Assembly (NCBI GenBank): GCA_036971475.1
Contig: JBAIZL010000058.1
Coordinates: forward strand, 2,996,001 to 3,060,000
Source of the DNA: Prosapia bicincta
Lineage: Eukaryota; Arthropoda; Insecta; Hemiptera; Cercopidae
Direction: 5' to 3'
Length of the DNA stretch: 64,000 nt
Part shown: positions 9,849 to 22,229 of the stretch, in pieces
How the letters are laid out: each line of letters begins with the position of its first letter
Numbering within the stretch: position 1 is the stretch's first letter
Program-made: the position numbers and the translations under genes
Notes under the pieces: generated by a model
Databases searched by the model: none
Told to the model about the DNA's origin: nothing
Seen by the model: only the letters and a program-made list of their open reading frames with translations

Positions 9849-12207
9849 CTCATGTGCGTTGCTCTTCTAACGCCAGTCAAGTGAAGCTAAAGTTCTGCTC
9901 ATGTGCGTTGCTCTTCTACCGCCAGTCAAGTGAAGCTAAAGCTCAGCTAATGTGCGTTGCTCTTCTAACGCCAGTCAAGTGAAGCTGAAGTTCTGCTCAT
10001 GTGCGTTGCTCTTCTAACGCCAGTCAAGTGAAGCTAAAGCTCAGCTAATGTGCGTTGCTCTTCTAACGCCAGTCAAGTGAAGCTGAAGTTCTGCTCATGT
10101 GCGTTGCTCTTCTAACGCCAGTCAAGTGAAGCTAAAGCTCAGCTAATGTGCGTTGCTCTTCTAACGCCAGTCAAGTGAAGCTGAAGTTCTGCTCATGTGC
10201 ATTGCTCTTCTAACGCCAGTCAAGTGAAGCTAAAGCTCAGCTAATGTGCGTTGCTCTTCTAATGCCAGTCAAGTGAAGCTAAAGCTCAGCTCATGTGCGT
10301 TGCTCTTCTAACGCCAGTCAAGTGAAGCTAAAGTTCTGCTCATGTGCGTTGCTCTTCTAACGCCAGTCAAGTGAAGCTAAAGCTCAGCTAATGTGCGTTG
10401 CTCTTCTAACGCCAGTCAAGTGAAGCTAAAGCTCAGCTAATGTGCGTTGCTCTTCTAACGCCAGTCAAGTGAAGCTGAAGTTCTGCTCATGTGCGTTGCT
10501 CTTCTAACGCCAGTCAAGTGAAGCTAAAGTTCTGCTCATGTGCGTTGCTCTTCTAACGCCAGTCAAGTGAAGCTAAAGCTCAGCTAATGTGCGTTGCTCT
10601 TCTAACGCCAGTCAAGTGAAGCTAAAGTTCTGCTCATGTGCGTTGCTCTTCTAACGCCAGTCAAGTGAAGCTAAAGCTCAGCTAATGTGCGTTGCTCTTC
10701 TAACGCCAGTCAAGTGAAGCTGAAGTTCTGCTCATGTGCATTGCTCTTCTAACGCCAGTCAAGTGAAGCTAAAGCTCAGCTAATGTGCGTTGCTCTTCTA
10801 ATGCCAGTCAAGTGAAGCTAAAGCTCAGCTCATGTGCGTTGCTCTTCTAACGCCAGTCAAGTGAAGCTAAAGTTCTGCTCATGTGCGTTGCTCTTCTAAC
10901 GCCAGTCAAGTGAAGCTAAAGCTCAGCTAATGTGCGTTGCTCTTCTAACGCCAGTCAAGTGAAGCTAAAGCTCAGCTAATGTGCGTTGCTCTTCTAACGC
11001 CAGTCAAGTGAAGCTGAAGTTCTGCTCATGTGCGTTGCTCTTCTAACGCCAGTCAAGTGAAGCTAAAGTTCTGCTCATGTGCGTTGCTCTTCTAACGCCA
11101 GTCAAGTGAAGCTAAAGTTCTGCTCATGTGCGTTGCTCTTCTAACGCCAGTCAAGTGAAGCTAAAGTTCTGCTCATGTGCGTTGCTCTTCTAACGCCAGT
11201 CAAGTGAAGCTAAAGCTCAGCTAATGTGCGTTGCTCTTCTAACGCCAGTCAAGTGAAGCTAAAGTTCTGCACATGTGCGTTGCTCTTCTAATGCCAGTCA
11301 AGTAAAGCTAAAGCTCAGCTCATGTGCGTTGCTCTTCTAACGCCAGTCAAGTGAAGCTAAAGTTCTGCTCAAGTGCGTTGCTCTTCTAACGCTAGTCAAG
11401 TAAAGCTAAAGCTCAGCTAATGCGCGTTGCTCTTCTAACGCCAGTCAAGTGAAGCTAAAGTTCTGCTCATGTGCGTTGCTCTTCTAATGCCAGTCAAGTA
11501 AAGCTAAAGCTCAGCTCATGTGCGTTGCTCTTCTAACGCCAGTCAAGTGAAGCTAAAGTTCTGCTCATGTGCGTTGCTCTTCTAATGCTAGTCAAGTAAA
11601 GCTAAAGTTCTGCTCAAGTGCGTTGCTCTTCTAACGCTAGTCAAGTGAACCCAAAGGTCAGCTCATGTGCGTTGCTCTTCTAACGCTAGTCAAGTGAACC
11701 CAAATTTCTGCTCAAGTGCGTTGCTCTTCTAACGCTAGTCAAGTGAACCGAAAGTTCTGCTCATGTGCGTTGCTCTTCTAACGCTAGTCAAGTGAACCGA
11801 AAGGTCAGCTCATGTGCGTTGCTCTTCTAACGCCAGTCAAGTGAAGCTAAAGTTCTGCTCATGTGCGTTGCTCTTCTAATGCTAGTCAAGTAAAGCTAAA
11901 GTTCTGCTCAAGTGCGTTGCTCTTCTAACGCTAGTCAAGTGAACCCAAAGGTCAGCTCATGTGCGTTGCTCTTCTAACGCTAGTCAAGTGAACCCAAAGT
12001 TCTGCTCAAGTGCGTTGCTCTTCTAACGCTAGTCAAGTGAACCCAAAGTTCTGCTCATGTGCGTTGCTCTTCTAACGCTAGTCAAGTGAACCGAAAGGTC
12101 AGCTCATGTGCGTTGCTCTTCTAACGTCAGTCAAGTGAACCCAAAGCTCAGCTCATGTCCGTTGCTCTTCTAACGCTAGTCAAGTGAAGCTAAAGTTCTG
12201 CTCAAGT
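9849..12207. repeat. 49-bp minisatellite, about 48 units, with higher-order repeats
   Basis: The unit contains TGCGTTGCTCTTCTAACGCC and GTCAAGTGAAGC, and period 49 holds throughout (starts at 9851, 9900, 9949 and so on). Unit types alternate by their ends (AAAGTTCTGCTC versus AAAGCTCAGCTA). A block of at least eight units recurs at exactly 11 units (539 bp): a rare GTGCATTG variant is at about 10198 and 10737. A second higher-order repeat of six units (294 bp) is seen from 11583 to 11877. Units become more divergent (GTGAACCCAAAGG types) towards the 3' edge, as expected for an array homogenised internally. Confidence 0.97.
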
Positions 12208-14075
12208 ATACACCTTCAGATGAAGGGATTAATCGTGAAGGGCAATGTTGCTATATAAACAGTTTTTTCACTAGTGTTGTAATTATTTTTCGAAATCGAA
12301 TACCCATGAAGATAAAAGAAAGAAGTGTTTTAAAATTATTGTAGGATAAAACTTAAATTTGAATTAAAATAAGCAATCAAGTACGGCAATTGTACAAGTT
12401 TTAAGTTATTCTAAGTTTCAATAACATGACTACCATCTTCAGAGGCTCCTTACGTCATGATATTCCTCTTTTTTAAGCCATTGCTAGTCCACTTTTCGTT
12501 CTATCTACCCTAATGCTGACCTCATCTTCATACTTACAGACGTAATCATTCACACTTGCATGAATTTTAATATTTACCTAATGGTGCAACCAATACCAAT
12601 TATTTTGTAGAAAGCGTTCATAAGGTATCTCACCTCAATCGCTGACGTAGTTTTTTGACGTATTGTTCTAATTACTCCTATCTTCATTTCCTCGTCCAAC
12701 ATAACAAAGCTTTAAAGTCCTGACTGTTGCGTCTACGTTAGATCTGGTTTGTTTCCGTTGGGGGGGGGGACAAGGAGTGATTGCGGAGCGACTTGTTAAA
12801 CGCAATACGTCCCCATTTAGAAAACACATACGATAAACCAAAATAAATTTGCAAGTTAGCTTACTCGTTTCTTATTTAAAGAATGTAACGTCACTGCCAT
12901 CGGAGGATTTGATAAAATGGGAAATCATCAATATTAATTTTAAAATAGCATTTAGCACAATTAGTTAACATAAGATCCTTCACAGGCCGTGGACAGTGCG
13001 GTCAAATAAATATATAAATCACTAATAAATATAAAAAGGAATATTAAATAAGTCGTCTACCTGTTGTGAGTCGTTAGTAAGACTTATGAGTTACCTCTCA
13101 CTGGTTCCTTTGGGAAGGTAGCTTGCACTCCGTTGGTCCCTAGGAAGACCTCTTCTCTCTCGACTACCTTATCTCAGACTCTGTCAATGACTCCCTTATT
13201 TAATTTAAAACTATACCGTAGAAATCAAACTTTGCCCGCACAGCTGTTTTGCTATCGGTCTCTCGCAGCGACAATTACAATTATTTACTATCGGGACTAG
13301 TTTGGCAGTAATATAAAAAAATAACATTACAAGAATGATGGGACTCTAGTGGTATCTATTGTGACAGAAGGAAATAGTGTAACAACTTTAAAGACAAAGA
13401 AAGGAGTAACATATTTTGAATATTGCCATAATAAAGAAGAGGCCAAGTTTCAGAACCAAGACGGGCGTAGAGAACGCAGTGTTTCTAAAATATAAATCTG
13501 TAATCTGGATTGGCTGACAGAATCAATGTCTGTTACGTTATTTACATTTTTTCACATCTAAAAAGTTTTACTATATAAACAAAAAAATGTTGCGATGTTA
13601 TAAAAATTCGGGAATATACTACTTCGAAATAAACGAATCATGAATTTTAAGCCCCCTTTCCCCGGAAAAAAATATCACTTAATAACCCTCACGCCAAGCA
13701 GGATTATTTTGCTATGCATCAACCCGTGCTTGACTTGACAACACAGCCAGGGACGCAAGCCAGTGCCTTGTGTAAACTTTAATCCCTTATCATCCTTTCG
13801 TGTTTGTCAATCTATCTTCATCAAGTGTAGGTACGAGGGAAATACTTTATACACAGTGACTGAATGTGTTCTTGTATTAGATGATGCAGAATATTAACCA
13901 AATATTACTCACAATTGCTCCATCTGACGTGGGTAAGGCTATGCCTGATTACACGTGTTTTACTAAACAACAATAATGGCGAAGTTCATTTAAATATTAT
14001 AAGCCCTTACATAGTTCTTTAGCAAAAACATTAGTCAGTGTAACTGGCCTACAGAAATGGGCACTTCTTTTTAGA
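12208..14075. other. Noncoding stretch between two minisatellites
   Basis: No gene or repeat that I recognise. It holds a G run (about 12761-12770). Base composition is less AT-rich than the flanks, but open frames are short and unfamiliar. Confidence 0.45.
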
Positions 14076-14670
14076 GTGGAAGTCAGTGGGACTGGTTGTC
14101 TGATTTGAATACTTCATTTGTAATGTGGAAGTCAGTGGGACTGGTTGTCTGACTTGAATACTTCATTTATAATGTGGTAGTCAGTGGGACTGGTTGTCTG
14201 ACTTGAATACTTTATTTGTAATGTGGAAGTCAGTGGGACTGATTGTCTGACTTGAATACTTCATTTGTAATGTGGAAGTCAGTGGGACTGGTTGTCTGAC
14301 TTGAATAATTGTAATGTGGTAGTCAGTGGAACTGGTTGTTTGACTTGAATACTTCATTTGTGTTGTGGTAGTCAGTGGACTGGTTGTCTGACTTGAATAC
14401 TTCATTTGTAATGTGGAAGTCAGTGGGACTGGTTGTCTGACTTGAATACTTCATTTGTAATGTGGAAGTCAGTGGGACTGGTTGTCTGACTTGAATACTT
14501 CATTTGTAATGTGGAAGTCAGTGTGACTGGTTGTCTGACTTGAATACTTTATTTGTAATGTAGAAGTCAGTGGGACTGGTTGTCTGACTTGAATACTTCA
14601 TTTGTAATGTGGAAGTCAGTGGGACTGGTTGTCTGACTTGAATACTTCATTTGTAATGTGGTAGTCAGTG
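14076..14670. repeat. Second 49-bp minisatellite, about 12 units
   Basis: Tandem copies of a 49-base unit containing GTGGAAGTCAGTGGGACTGG and TTGTCTGACTTGAATACTTC. Starts fall at 14076, 14125 and so on, with a few short deletions (one near 14305). The unit is unrelated in sequence to the 9.8-12.2 kb array but has the same period. Confidence 0.97.
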
Positions 14671-16724
14671 AATCTTAGTAGAATCAAAGTTCTTAAAATG
14701 TATCAATTGCTTTGTTTTCGAAAATTGGAACAGTAACACTTTAAAATAATAATGTACAATAAATAACGTAACATAACCTATGTGTCAAATAGATGGTCTA
14801 CAACATAACCTAAAAATCAGCTGTAGTAGCAGTCATATGATATAACGTAATTTAAGCTTAAATGTGAAGAGTGTCACGTGTGAAGCGTGACGGGTGACAC
14901 GTTGATCTCCATTGCAAAACATTCCCATCTGTAAGTAGTGAAATTGTTAGGAACTAAGCCTTTATCGTAATCAATAACAAAGAGTGGGATGAAAACGTTT
15001 GGTAAAAAAGAAACCTGTAAGGTAAACGCTGCTTCTTCAGGCAGTAATACTGCGGTATGGATGCCTTATACAACACTAGCTGCTCTATTGTAATCTAATC
15101 CCAATATACTACTATCCCACTATCCCATGTTCATAGTAGTTCCGTAGCATGACCACACCTATTCAACATTCTATGAATACAGATTAATTTTTATATATAA
15201 TACATCTTTATAAAGAATACAAAATTGTAGCGTTATCAAATTTAGACGCTACTGAAATACAGAAGAATTGTTATTTATTATATATTTCACTGGTTGTAAA
15301 TTCTATTTCTAATCTCTTTTGATGGTGTCCTGATCATTGAAACGCGTTTGGTATAATAAACGAATTTATTGGGAGATTAAATAGAAAAAAACCTTATATT
15401 GAGCAGAGATTTTATGACAGTTACCTGGATGTGAACGTAAGAACAATTTTACGTAATAAATCCTAAGTTACTTCTTTATGTTAATAATGTAACGGTATTT
15501 TTAGTGGCCCGTAAACCTAAGGTTATAATGCTCAAAGCGAGCTCTTTTAATATTTGAAAGGATGCAGGAATATATGATCGCAGTCACCTTTTTGTAATAC
15601 TTCAAAATTAAGTTTTTAAAGTAGGAAGTCGATAACTTACATATACGGTTATGAAAAATTAATTAAACTCATTTGCACTGTAATATCTTATAACATTATT
15701 ATACAATACAAAATGTACATTTATTTTAAAAAATTAACAAAAAGTATAAAAAATGTTATAAAAAAATCATAATTACAATGTTTAATTTTTTCAATTAAAA
15801 AAAAATGTTATGATTGTAAATACGCTCCTTATCACCCATGTATTGCTTTACCTTGCAGAAGTTACATCCTATTCGCAATAAGATAGGACATTCATTGTCT
15901 ATATTGGAACTTGGTTATACTTATATTTTACCTTAAGTTTTTGGGTTTTTACAGGTAAACTTTTATTGTCTTGAAAGTTGAATCTAACTCTCTGTATTAA
16001 CTGGTGTATTCTACCTCCAAAACTGCTCTCCAAGTTATTCAGAATGTGACCTCGAAAAATTCTTTAATTGAAGACATTCTGTGTCCAATGCACAGGTTTC
16101 AATGTGGAGTAATTATCATTAAGTTTCTGGTCAATGAAGAATCTTTAGACACATGGCACCTGAAGAAGCAACATAATAATACACAGATGTATTATACTGA
16201 AACATAACTCTACTGTCAATAAAATAAATGAAAATAATTGAACTTAATGAGGGACCCAATGGAGATCTTCTGTTAATAAATTGTAGTTTCTTACCTTGTG
16301 ATGGTAAAAAGTAAATAATTATCTTCACATCAGATATGCTACAGTAACCTATAATTTTGCAACACAAAGTTCCTAGACTACATCAGTTGTACACTCAGTT
16401 ATGTTGATGAAGGATGGTGCCTTCAGTAACAGTGTATTGCTAGTTACTTTATACTACTTAACATATATTTTGTTGTAGGCTATGTCATTTTTAATTTAAA
16501 ATGTAATGATTGTTTTTTTTGCTACTAAGTTTTTTTTATTTCTTTTTTATTTAATGATGTTTAAGATTTTCATTTTGTAAATAAAAAAAACTAATTTGTA
16601 CTGACTGGCCTTTGTTTTATAAGTTGTTGCTTTTATAAAATATACAACACAATTTAAAAGATTTATATTTTCAGAATTTCTAAAGTACTATAATACAATT
16701 CACTTCCTGGTTGTTTTGTTTTAG
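14671..16724. other. Noncoding stretch upstream of the phosphatase exons
   Basis: No gene recognised. Two places look like decayed retroelement 3' ends with hammerhead-like spacing but without the required pairing: about 15318-15352 (TGATGG ... TTGAAACGCG) and about 16150-16195 (CTGAAGA, a 7-bp stem ATAATAC / GTATTAT, then GAAA). The first two-thirds is probably intron or intergenic DNA. Confidence 0.4.
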
Positions 16725-16883
16725 GGTTATACCAAGCCAAGAGAGTACATTGTTACAGAATGGCCACTAAAACACAAACCTGGAGATTTTAGGTCATTAG
16801 TTCATGATTATGGAGATTTTAGGTCATTAGTTTATGATTATAAATGTTCAGCAGTTGTGGTATTGTGTATTCCACCTCACTCT
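16725..16883 (+). CDS. Receptor tyrosine phosphatase D2 domain, exon 1 (Ptp99A-like)
   Basis: Acceptor TTTTAG precedes 16725 and donor GTAAGT follows 16883. 53 codons, phase 0 to phase 0. It encodes the KNR-like region of the second phosphatase domain: REYIVTEWPLKH and then CSAVVVLCIPP. An exact 30-base in-frame tandem duplication (16782-16811 and 16812-16841) repeats GDFRSLVxDY. Family members have this segment once, with W where this copy has R. Receptor phosphatases dephosphorylate tyrosines at neuronal membranes, and D2 is usually a regulatory pseudophosphatase. Upstream exons (ectodomain, membrane segment, D1) are not in the window. Confidence 0.8.
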
Positions 16884-17382
16884 GTAAGTATTAGGAGAGA
16901 GGGATAGTTTTTTGTTTTTGTGGTATTAATTTTCAGCAGAGAACATACTAATGACATTTTTGTTTACTTACTTCTAGCTATAAAAACATTTAATCATACA
17001 GACTATGAAATTAGACATTTAGTAGCCTTACAGATTTTAAAAAAACAGTAGATTTGAACAAACATTTGGACAAGAGCTCTAATTGACGATGTTGTCATTT
17101 GTATAAATTTCATTAAACTAAGACTACATTTTCTAAGCTTGTAAGAAAGATGGGGCACTAAATTCTACATTCACCTCGAATTCAAATATAATCAAATACT
17201 GGTTCGAAGTGGAGGGTAGATAAATCAAAGGAAATGAGATTTAAACGGAAAGATGTATTTTCAAATCTTTCACACTCGAAAATGTTGAATGAATAACTGA
17301 GGTACTTTATAGACTGATATTGATCCAGTAGCTAAAAAACTCATAAAAGAGTGGAGGTAATATCATTGAGTTAATATCATGA

Positions 17383-18260
17383 TCATGATGGTCGATGATG
17401 ATGATAGACAGAGATATAGGTAGAGGAGTCTTTGAGGCCCATTCGATGTAGATGACTCTGGAGATAGTCATGGCAGGTTGCCGTCCTTATGGTAGTAACT
17501 GTGGCATCCTGTGGCAGGCCGTTGAGGATGGCATTTAATCTTACATTATCTCCCATCTTTTGCCAGAAGCTGCTGTCTCTCATGTTGTCTTCAACATTGG
17601 CTGATGGTTTGTTTTATATGGCTGCACAAAGCTGTATAACTTGAGTTACTTGTTGCTTGCTATAATCATCTTGAATTCACTGATTAAACTATAATTAAAT
17701 AATACTTAACTAGCTGAATATATAAGGGCTTACTTGCTGACTCATTTCAAAACAATTGTTCCTTTTACGAAGCAAAGCCTCTACTGACAACCTTTATGCC
17801 TTGCGGGACGCCACCTGTAGATGGCTTGCTTCATAAAAGGAACGATTGTTTTGAAATGCGTCAGCAAGTAAGCCCTTATGTATTCACTTAGTTGAGTATT
17901 ATTTAATTATAGGTTAAGAGAGTAATAGAGTTAAGTAATAGTTAAGAGAGTTAGCGAACGACTCATCATGCCCATAGCTATCAAGGCCATAATTTCCAGA
18001 GATCCTTTGTAGAACGATCTCTTTTCTCACCAAAAGTTGTTAGAATAGGACTTTTTCACGACAACATCACCTTTTTGTGGTCATAGCCTGATCATAGATG
18101 AGGTTAAGTCAAAAATAAAAAGGACCACTTTCTTGGTATCGATGTAAGTTGAAAACCTTTCAGCAGCATAATCCTGGCAGCCTTTCACTGCCATTTTGCC
18201 ATCAAAATTATTTTCATGTAAACCAGCTAGGATTAACCCTTCCATGAAGGTCTTATACTA
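17383..18260 (-). other. Coding-like minus-strand remnants, unidentified
   Basis: Two stretches read like diverged protein on the minus strand. One is 17583-17383 (FWQKMGDNVRLNAILNGLPQ ...). The other is about 18260-18090, with FMEGLILAGLHENNFDGKMA, VKGCQDYAAERFS and VVLFIFDLTSS, interrupted by stops. I do not recognise the family. A foldback repeat (17690-17912) sits between them. They could be pieces of a transposon or of a processed gene. Confidence 0.3.
17690..17912. repeat. Foldback repeat with hammerhead-like spacing (degenerate core)
   Basis: Inverted arms of about 85 bases flank a loop of about 60 bases (arms run AATTAAATAATACTTAACTA ... inward). Each arm shows the layout of the Penelope-like ribozymes: stem I CTTGCT / AGCAAG, eight core bases, a short stem II (GGAAC / GTTTT), GAAA, then a six-base segment ending in TC (plus strand 17825-17868, minus strand 17775-17733). 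The core reads TCATAAA or TCGTAAA, which fails at conserved U4 and A6, so catalysis is not expected. Confidence 0.5.
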
Positions 18261-18542
18261 CTGGACTCTGTCCATAGCCGATCATCTGTGTAAATGAACA
18301 GAAGCTATCTTACTTATTTATGTAAAAAACTGAGTTATATTAAATCATTATTTGTTAGATGAGTTTTATTTTAAATCTAATGTTGAATTGATTGTAAAAA
18401 CTAGTAATTGTATAATATTTATATATATATTTTAAAGAAATATATTACTATAATGAAGCTATAAATCCAGTAGAGTCTTCATAGTCAATGATATAAATGT
18501 GCAAAACTGCCAGAGTCGACAAATAGCTATCATTTCAAAGTA

Positions 18543-19424
18543 CAGTAAACTCCCGATTATCCGTGGGCGGTTTAACCGGTTTGCGAATTATCTGGGGTCT
18601 GCATTGTTTTACAAATATCCAATCAGATTCATGTGTTTAAATTTCCAAAAGGTGAATTGCGACGTAAATACATATAAGGCTTAATAGAGGTTAAGATGAA
18701 GGGAATAGATATGTAAATATGTTCGTACTAATTTTTACATTGAAAGGGAGCATCCCGACCTGGGCCAGCGAAATAAAAGGGGCGAGCAGACTACTGTATA
18801 TAAGAGACAATGACAAAATGCTTGGGCGGCCAAAAACCTAATGTGTATCATAAGATTGTGAACAAATGTCAGCTAATCTCGGCTATAAATAGTCTAGGAC
18901 GTGACATATGCATTATCCATGTCTGTCATATACATTATCGATCTTTATGGCTTTGTGACACAAATAGACACTGCGACAAAATGGTTCTCAAGAAACTTAG
19001 ATCGCACATTAAAGCCAAATCACTGCTCACAAAAAAAGACAAAAATGAGAGATTTTGTTGTATTATGTGTAAAGGAAATTACATATGTACATACATACTT
19101 ACTTTTGACATATACTTATGTACGTATTGTAAATAGCTAGACATATACATGTACATTGTTATAATGTATGTACATTGTTATAATCTATATATGTACATGT
19201 TATAATCTGTCAAATACGTCGACATTTTAAATTATTTTATGTATTTATTTTGTCCTGAAAATTATTTGTGAATTGCATTAACCGGGGTCATTATTTGTGT
19301 AACTTATGGTATAATCGATTATCGATCGTTTTGCGTATTCTTTGTTCATAGCGGATTATCCGGGGAATTCGGTTATCCGTCGTTGCAGGGCCACCCTATT
19401 CCACGGATAATTGGGAGTTTACTG
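18543..19424. mobile_element. Tigger/pogo-type nonautonomous transposon
   Basis: Terminal inverted repeats begin CAGTAAACTCCCGATTATCC (18543) and end with the matching complement ...GGGAGTTTACTG (19424), with TA on both sides (18541-18542 and 19425-19426). This is the end structure of Tigger/pogo elements of the Tc1/mariner superfamily. The 882-base interior has no full transposase. A TATATAAG box near 18795 and the following 200 bases are repeated, inverted, at about 50640-50880. Two short overlapping open frames inside are not recognisable. Confidence 0.85.
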
Positions 19425-20713
19425 TATATGTTATTAATTGATTCTTTGGTTCATAGCACTCTGATTTTCAACCTAACAATGAATACCAAATTTTGTATTT
19501 TAAAAGCCCTCTTGCTCGTGGACTCCTACTATCAAACCAGATGATGCAAATTTTTGACAGGTTATAGTTTCTATGCTGTGCTTTGAGTTAGTTCTACTGG
19601 TCATGTACCATAGCTGTCATTAAATCCAGTTTTCTAACCTTTGATTATTGTGTGTATATAAATATCATTTATTTTACTATTAAATCTATATTTTAATTAA
19701 TATGTCAGTTTGTGTATAATAGTAGGAGTAATTAGTTTTTTTTTTGTTTTTTTTTGAAGAATCAACGGACAATTTTACAAAAACAAGAATTTTGAGCAAG
19801 TGAAAAATGTATTCTTGAAAATGCTTAGGTACATATTGCATCCTTATTTATTAGTATCTATCATCAACAAGTGGGTATGGAAATTTCAACATTATTTCCA
19901 TAAATTTCCAGTAAAACATACCTTTTTAAGTTTTTTATTAATGTATGTTTTATTTTCCATATAAAGTAATGTAATTTAATTGTTTTTTAGACTTTCATTG
20001 TCTTTTCAATGTTGTGATTGAAATAATGTAACAAGCTGTGTATCCAAAATTTTAGTTTAAGGTAAATTTTAATATTTTTATCTCTAGGACTAATGCATTT
20101 ATTTATTGCATAATTATTTTAAGGAAAATGTTATTATAACCATTTTGCTTTGTAAGTTACTGCCAACAATGATCAAAAACGATTATAAAAATGGGTTGAA
20201 GAGTGTTTAATAATTATTTTTCCCAAAACGCTTGTATATTTGCCAAAAATGGCCTGGACATACATAGCGAGGCCATGACAATGAAATGATTAAAATTAAT
20301 ATTTTAAGAATTTTTGTTTTTTGGTCGACTTGAGGGAAAACATTTAACTTACTTCATAATCTTAAATGCTAGAATAAATGTTGCCTAAATAATTGGATAT
20401 ATTTAGTGTAATATCTAGCATTGTGAACAAACACAAAAAGTAAACTACCTATAGATTTTTATTTATTTTACACTAATTTCGATAAATCAATAATTTTATG
20501 CCTGTTAAAAGTAGAAACAGTCTGAAAACAATCCTTAACAGAATCTTTCAAAGTTTAATGTAGCAACTTAAATATATCATATCTACTTCAATAGAAATAG
20601 TGAACGTTCTTATTTTTGCACAAGTACTCAAATCACTAAAAACACAAATAGCACTGGAGTGTTAAAGCACTGGGTACCTGAGGTATTATGGTACATATAC
20701 TTTTAAAAATTTA
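19425..20713. other. Intronic noncoding stretch
   Basis: AT-rich, between phosphatase exons 1 and 2. No exon, RNA or named repeat seen. Confidence 0.45.
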
Positions 20714-21297
20714 CTATAGTAATAGCAAAATGCGAGTACCTCTGAAGGTCAGGTAGTCTCACTCACACAAAGGCAGAGGAATAGGACGGACCATATTCCT
20801 TTCGACGCTCTGTTTCTTAGGCACCTTGTAGTGCTTCCTTTATCAAACTCTAATTTTTAAATTTGATAACACATCTCAGAAAGTTTACTATAAATTAATT
20901 CTGCTCATCATTATGAGAAAATTGATACCAAACAATGTATAATTTATTGTCACTTTTCATGAGGAGATAATATGAAATAAAAACACGGTAAAAACGCTGA
21001 AGGGAAACACTGTACTTAATATGTTAAAGTGACTAGTAGCTACTACATGGGTTGTTTGGTATTATTTTTCTTATACTTTTAAGTAGAATCAATATTTATT
21101 AACTATTTTTAGTTAAAATTACAACTTAAAAAGTTTGAGATTAGTTAGCAGATACCACTAAATGGCCAATGGAGCGGAAGTACGTCCTGTCTCGGGTCTG
21201 TTCTAATTCTCTGCGCTCGTAAGGGTGAATGTGCGTGTGTGTGTAAGAGAAACTGACCTGGCATCCAGGGGCATTCGCTTTTTGCTATTGCTATATA
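20714..21297. mobile_element. Inverted-repeat (MITE-like) element
   Basis: Ends are inverted copies: TATAGTAATAGCAAAATGCG at about 20714 and its complement-like CGCTTTTTGCTATTGCTATA at about 21278-21297. Similarity continues inward for roughly 100 bases (GACCTTCAGAGG-like, GTGTGAGTGAGAC-like). The middle is AT-rich and noncoding. Superfamily not determined. Confidence 0.55.
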
Positions 21298-21699
21298 CAC
21301 AATTCCCACTAGATGTTCTTATTTGATCAAAAGATTTTAAATTTTAGTGATAGTATTGCTTCAAACAACAATCTATAGCTTACTTTTATTATAATTATAA
21401 GAACTGAGTTACATTTTGTTATTTGTAATAACTAAGAGTGAATTTGAAGAATATATATAGCAGAGAATATTTGTGTAGCTGTATACATGTAAATATGCCA
21501 TAAAAATAATATCACTTGAACAGAAGAAACAATAAATGAGTAATCTGAGCAGTTAAGCCATTATAAAAGTAATTCCATAACCTTCTATCATTTAGCTGTT
21601 GAATATTTTAAAAGAGTGTTTTCTGACTCTTGAAAAACTTATACAAAGTTTTTTTTTTTAAATAAGTTCCTTATGTTAATTTTTATTTGAATTTTCCAG

Positions 21700-21828
21700 C
21701 AACAATATCCTTTATTTTGGCCTGAAGGCAGACACTCAAAAAAGTATGGACCAGTATTTACAATAGACCACATCTCCCACAACCACTACACAAACATTAA
21801 GACCTGGCTGTTTCGAGTTAACCAAAAG
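21700..21828 (+). CDS. Receptor tyrosine phosphatase D2 domain, exon 2 (Ptp99A-like)
   Basis: Acceptor TTTCCAG before 21700, donor GTTTGT after 21828. 43 codons, phase 0 at both ends, matching exons 1 and 3. The translation QQYPLFWPEGRHSKKYGPV followed by FTIDHISHNHYTNIKTW matches the middle of the D2 domain of Ptp99A-type receptors, without breaks. It lies 4.8 kb from exon 1, and the intron between holds a Tigger-like element and other foldbacks. Confidence 0.85.
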
Positions 21829-21915
21829 GTTTGTAAAACAATTGAAAACAGATTAATACATTTTTTCAACTAATATTTTACATTATTATTTATTTATTTT
21901 TATTTTCATAAACAG

Positions 21916-22103
21916 ATAGTATCACTGACCGAGCTAATGGCAGGAGTGAAAGCACCTCCAAGGACTGTGCAGCTGTTTCAACTAACATGCTGGCCAACGG
22001 GTCATCGTGTTCCCACTTCAACTATTTCACTTGTAGAACTCATGAATATGGTGGAAAGGTGGAGACAAAGGACAGACTATGGACCAGTTGTTGTTGTTTC
22101 TCA
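21916..22103 (+). CDS. Receptor tyrosine phosphatase D2 domain, exon 3 (Ptp99A-like)
   Basis: Separated from exon 2 by an 87-base intron (acceptor AACAG, donor GTAAGC). 62 codons plus two bases (CA), phase 2. It encodes TVQLFQLTCWPTGHRVPTS, which covers the WPD-loop position (here WPTGH, so the catalytic Asp is absent), and then SLVELMNMVERWRQRTDYG and PVVVVS, leading into the signature loop. Loss of WPD is expected for a pseudophosphatase D2. Confidence 0.87.
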
Positions 22104-22229
22104 GTAAGCTTATTTATTAAAATACTAATCATTAAAATTTTTCTGGATATTAGAAATTAATATGATTTGCCAGAAATAATCAGATTGTTATCATGTAATG
22201 CCAGAAAATTTTGCTTTTAAATTCTGAAC

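Noticed and set aside
9849..12207. CRISPR-like array
   Set aside because: Head-to-tail 49-bp units without unique spacers, in a eukaryotic context: a minisatellite.
15318..15352. Hammerhead-like TGATGG ... TTGAAACGCG
   Set aside because: Core and stem I do not meet consensus; probably a decayed retroelement tail at most.
16150..16195. Another hammerhead (CTGAAGA ... GAAA)
   Set aside because: Core and a 7-bp hairpin are present, but stem I does not pair and unpaired bases separate the core from the hairpin.
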